Of a DNA stretch of 6,423 nucleotides, positions 4,520-6,423 are shown piece by piece (within the stretch, counting starts at the first letter, position 1; every line of letters begins with the position of its first letter). This DNA comes from Bacillota bacterium (GTDB lineage: Bacteria; Bacillota_A; Clostridia; DSM-8532), in assembly GCA_023424865.1 (NCBI GenBank), contig JAFADM010000268.1:1-6423 (forward strand), in the 5' to 3' direction. The notes below the pieces were generated by a model. It had not been told where the DNA came from. It made no database searches and worked only from the letters and a program-made list of their open reading frames with translations. The translations under genes were made by a program, and so were the position numbers.

Positions 4520-6152
4520 CGATCCGGTTGGCAGCAGGAATTCTGGGAAGTCCCGGCATGGTCATAATGTCGCCGGTAAGAGCAACCACGAAGCCTGCTC
4601 CTGCAGAAAGCCTCACTTCCTTTACCGTAAGGGTAAAGCCCTCGGGACGGCCCAGCAGGGCCGGGTTATCGGAAAGGGAATACTGGGTTTTTGCCATACA
4701 AACCGGCAGGCTTCCGTAGCCCAGAGCCTCGATGCCCTGGATATCCTTTTTTGCTTTTTCGGTAAAAAGGACCTCCGAACCACCGTAAATTTCCTTGTTG
4801 ATAATGCTGATTTTCTCTTGAATGGAGGCCTCCAGCGGGTAAATAGGTGAAAAATGGGAAGGCTCCCTTTCCAGCATGGCGCAAAGCTTTTCCGCAAGTT
4901 CAATGCCCCCTTCGCCGCCTTTGGCAAACACTTCGGAGAACGCCACCTCGACGCCCCATTGGGCGCATTTGCTTTTTATGAGGGCGGTTTCGGCATCGGT
5001 GTCCGAATTAAAATGGTTAATGGCAACCATAACAGGTACGCCGAACTTTTTAATATTTTCAATATGCTTTTGAAGGTTAACAATGCCTTTTTCCAAGGCT
5101 TCCACATTTTCTTCGCTTAAACGCTCCTTCGTAATTCCCCCATTGTATTTGAGAGCTCGTATGGTTGCTACAACCACAACACCGTCCGGTTTAAAGCCAC
5201 CGTAGCGGCACTTGATGTCGAAAAATTTCTCAGCCCCAAGATCGGCGCCAAAGCCTGCTTCGGTTATAACATAATCCGCAAGCTTCAGGGCAAGGCGGGT
5301 TGCCGTTACGCTGTTGCAGCCATGGGCGATATTGGCAAAGGGGCCGCCATGCATGAGGCAGGGCGTATTTTCCAGCGTTTGCACAAGATTGGGTTTAATA
5401 GCGTCCTTTAACAGGAGTGTCATAGCTCCGTGGACCTCTAAATCCCTGGCATGAACAGGCGCTCCATCCAGAGTATAGGCAACAACAATCCGGCCCAGGC
5501 GCTCTTTGAGATCCGATAAATCCGAAGCAAGGCACAAAATAGCCATAACCTCTGAAGCCACGGTTATCTGAAAGCCGTCTTCTCTTGGAAAACCGTTGAT
5601 TTTGCCGCCCAGACCCACTACAATCTGCCGAAGAGCCCGATCGTTCATATCCATGGCCCTTTTCCATACAATGCGCCTAAGATCGATATTAAGGGCATTT
5701 CCCTGATGGATATGGTTGTCTATGGCGGCAGACAGGAGATTATTGGCGGCCGTAAGGGCATGCATGTCTCCTGTAAAGTGAAGATTGATATCCTCCATGG
5801 GGACCACCTGAGCGTAGCCTCCGCCCGCTGCGCCGCCCTTAACTCCCATAACAGGACCCAATGACGGCTCACGAAGTGCAATGACAGCCTTTTTTCCGAT
5901 TTTGCCCATAGCCTGCCCCAGGCCGATGGTGGTGGTGGTTTTTCCCTCACCTGCGGGAGTAGGATTAATGGCTGTAACCAAAATAAGCTTACCGTCAGGC
6001 TTATCCTTCAACTCATCGAGAAAGCCATCCTTGATTTTGGCTTTGTAGTCGCCATACAACTCAAGCCAGCGGCGCTCCACTGAAAGCTTGCTCCCTACCT
6101 CTTCTATGGGGATAAGCCGTGCCCCCTGGGCGATTTCAATATCCGTCAGCAT
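4482..6152 (-). CDS. fhs: Formate-tetrahydrofolate ligase
   Basis: Fhs joins formate to tetrahydrofolate with ATP, giving 10-formyl-tetrahydrofolate in the cytoplasm. It supplies purine and other one-carbon metabolism and, in acetogens, the methyl branch of the Wood-Ljungdahl pathway. The 556-residue length is typical. Visible motifs are the ATP-binding loop [10 protein letters not shown] (64-73), the signature [11 protein letters not shown] (103-113) and the signature [12 protein letters not shown] (328-339). No breaks or missing blocks are seen. The ATG at 6152 has AAGGAG seven bases upstream on the minus strand. It is monocistronic here, divergent from the gene starting at 6381 and convergent with the CotS-family gene. 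Its 3' coding end forms one arm of an unusual inverted repeat. No folate-pathway neighbours (folD, fchA, metF) are visible, so acetogenic use cannot be inferred from context. Confidence 0.98.
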   Translation of the reverse strand: MLTDIEIAQGARLIPIEEVGSKLSVERRWLELYGDYKAKIKDGFLDELKDKPDGKLILVTAINPTPAGEGKTTTTIGLGQAMGKIGKKAVIALREPSLGPVMGVKGGAAGGGYAQVVPMEDINLHFTGDMHALTAANNLLSAAIDNHIHQGNALNIDLRRIVWKRAMDMNDRALRQIVVGLGGKINGFPREDGFQITVASEVMAILCLASDLSDLKERLGRIVVAYTLDGAPVHARDLEVHGAMTLLLKDAIKPNLVQTLENTPCLMHGGPFANIAHGCNSVTATRLALKLADYVITEAGFGADLGAEKFFDIKCRYGGFKPDGVVVVATIRALKYNGGITKERLSEENVEALEKGIVNLQKHIENIKKFGVPVMVAINHFNSDTDAETALIKSKCAQWGVEVAFSEVFAKGGEGGIELAEKLCAMLEREPSHFSPIYPLEASIQEKISIINKEIYGGSEVLFTEKAKKDIQGIEALGYGSLPVCMAKTQYSLSDNPALLGRPEGFTLTVKEVRLSAGAGFVVALTGDIMTMPGLPRIPAANRIDIDAGGVITGLF

Positions 6153-6185
6153 AGTGAATCTCCTTGCAAAGCTGGAAATGTGAAT

Positions 6186-6203
6186 TCGCTCCTGATTGAG
6201 CGA
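6186..6203 (-). other. Small hairpin in the fhs leader
   Basis: TCGCTC (6186-6191) and GAGCGA (6198-6203) form a perfect 6-bp stem with a 6-base loop, about 33 bases upstream of the fhs start codon on the minus strand. No T run or recognised riboswitch core accompanies it. Confidence 0.35.
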
Positions 6204-6213
6204 TTATTTACTT

Positions 6214-6242
6214 ATTTTATCTTTGTGTCTTATAAAGTACAA
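6214..6242 (-). promoter_or_regulatory. Probable fhs promoter, minus strand
   Basis: On the minus strand TTGTAC (6242-6237) is followed after exactly 17 bases by TAAAAT (6219-6214). Initiation near 6207 would give a leader of about 55 bases. It lies back to back with the tandem promoters of the divergent gene and does not overlap them. Confidence 0.5.
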
Positions 6243-6260
6243 GGGGCTAAGGCTCTTTTA

Positions 6261-6278
6261 CAATTTTTCTTTAAATTG
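6261..6278. repeat. Dyad CAATTT-N6-AAATTG between divergent promoters
   Basis: A perfect 6-bp dyad with spacer TTCTTT, three bases upstream of the first TTGACA (6282) and about 20 bases behind the fhs -35 box. The position would suit a regulator of either gene, but AT-rich dyads of this size arise easily by chance. Confidence 0.3.
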
Positions 6279-6281
6279 GGC

Positions 6282-6311
6282 TTGACAGCATTCTAGCACT
6301 CTGGTTATAAT
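6282..6311 (+). promoter_or_regulatory. Upstream tandem promoter for the right-edge gene
   Basis: Perfect -35 TTGACA (6282-6287) and perfect -10 TATAAT (6306-6311) with an 18-base spacer (or TTATAA at 6305 with 17). It reads toward the gene starting at 6381 and lies upstream of a second, similar promoter. Confidence 0.7.
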
Positions 6312-6322
6312 ATTTATTTTGG

Positions 6323-6352
6323 TTGACAAGCCTCGACATTCTATGCTATAAT
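6323..6352 (+). promoter_or_regulatory. Downstream tandem promoter with extended -10
   Basis: Perfect TTGACA (6323-6328), an 18-base spacer and TGCTATAAT (6344-6352), which is both a perfect -10 and an extended -10 (TGn). Initiation near 6359 would leave a leader of only about 22 bases, just enough for the Shine-Dalgarno at 6369-6375. Confidence 0.8.
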
Positions 6353-6380
6353 TTTTAAAGTGATTGTTGAGGTGGTCTTT

Positions 6381-6423
6381 ATGGATAATTCTTCTATAAC
6401 CCAAATCAGACGAGAGCTGGAAG
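6381..6423 (+). CDS. Start of an unidentified gene, cut by the window edge
   Basis: ATG at 6381 with GAGGTGG (6369-6375) upstream at good spacing, behind two near-consensus promoters. Only 14 full codons are visible (MDNSSITQIRRELE), a hydrophilic N-terminus without a signal peptide. This is too short to assign a family. The strong promoters suggest high or constitutive expression during growth. It is divergent from fhs, with a shared 228-base intergenic region. Confidence 0.65.
   Translation, partial: MDNSSITQIRRELE

Noticed and set aside
5395..5667. Several open frames in and opposite fhs (for example 5395-5667 and 4854-5120)
   Set aside because: They are alternative-frame shadows of a long, intact, motif-complete fhs.

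Overview
The window looks like chromosomal DNA from an anaerobic, endospore-forming member of the Clostridia. The supporting genes are a BofA-type sporulation checkpoint protein, a CotS-family spore coat protein, a YaaL (DUF2508) protein, the DUF1385-prmC pair typical of Gram-positive bacteria, and a formate-tetrahydrofolate ligase of the kind central to clostridial one-carbon metabolism. Shine-Dalgarno sequences are strong and sigma-A-like promoters are close to consensus. Genus cannot be fixed from this sequence. There is no sign of phage, plasmid, insertion sequence, CRISPR, tRNA or rRNA.

Layout: 1-370 is AT-rich and has no convincing gene. It holds a minus-strand promoter-like and terminator-like pair, and the plus-strand promoter for the next gene. 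From 371 to 4285 five genes run on the plus strand: a DUF1385 membrane protein (yqhQ), prmC, yaaL, bofA and a CotS-family gene. The first two are 43 bases apart and almost certainly co-transcribed. A terminator follows yaaL, and two stem-loops with related motifs lie between it and bofA. The CotS gene has its own sporulation-type promoter candidate. On the minus strand, fhs (4482-6152) converges on the CotS gene. The 196-base convergent gap contains a long imperfect stem-loop and a near-perfect 20-base inverted repeat whose right arm is the last codons of fhs. At the right edge a new plus-strand gene starts at 6381 behind two strong tandem promoters; only 14 codons are visible.

Functionally, prmC modifies release factors and is housekeeping. 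bofA and the CotS gene belong to the mother-cell programme of sporulation. fhs feeds formate into the tetrahydrofolate one-carbon pool. I find no undescribed multi-gene system. The most unusual signals are non-coding: the inverted copy of the fhs 3' end, the long convergent stem-loop, the paired stem-loops ahead of bofA, and a possible short minus-strand RNA at the left edge. The CotS-family protein also appears to lack key kinase residues.
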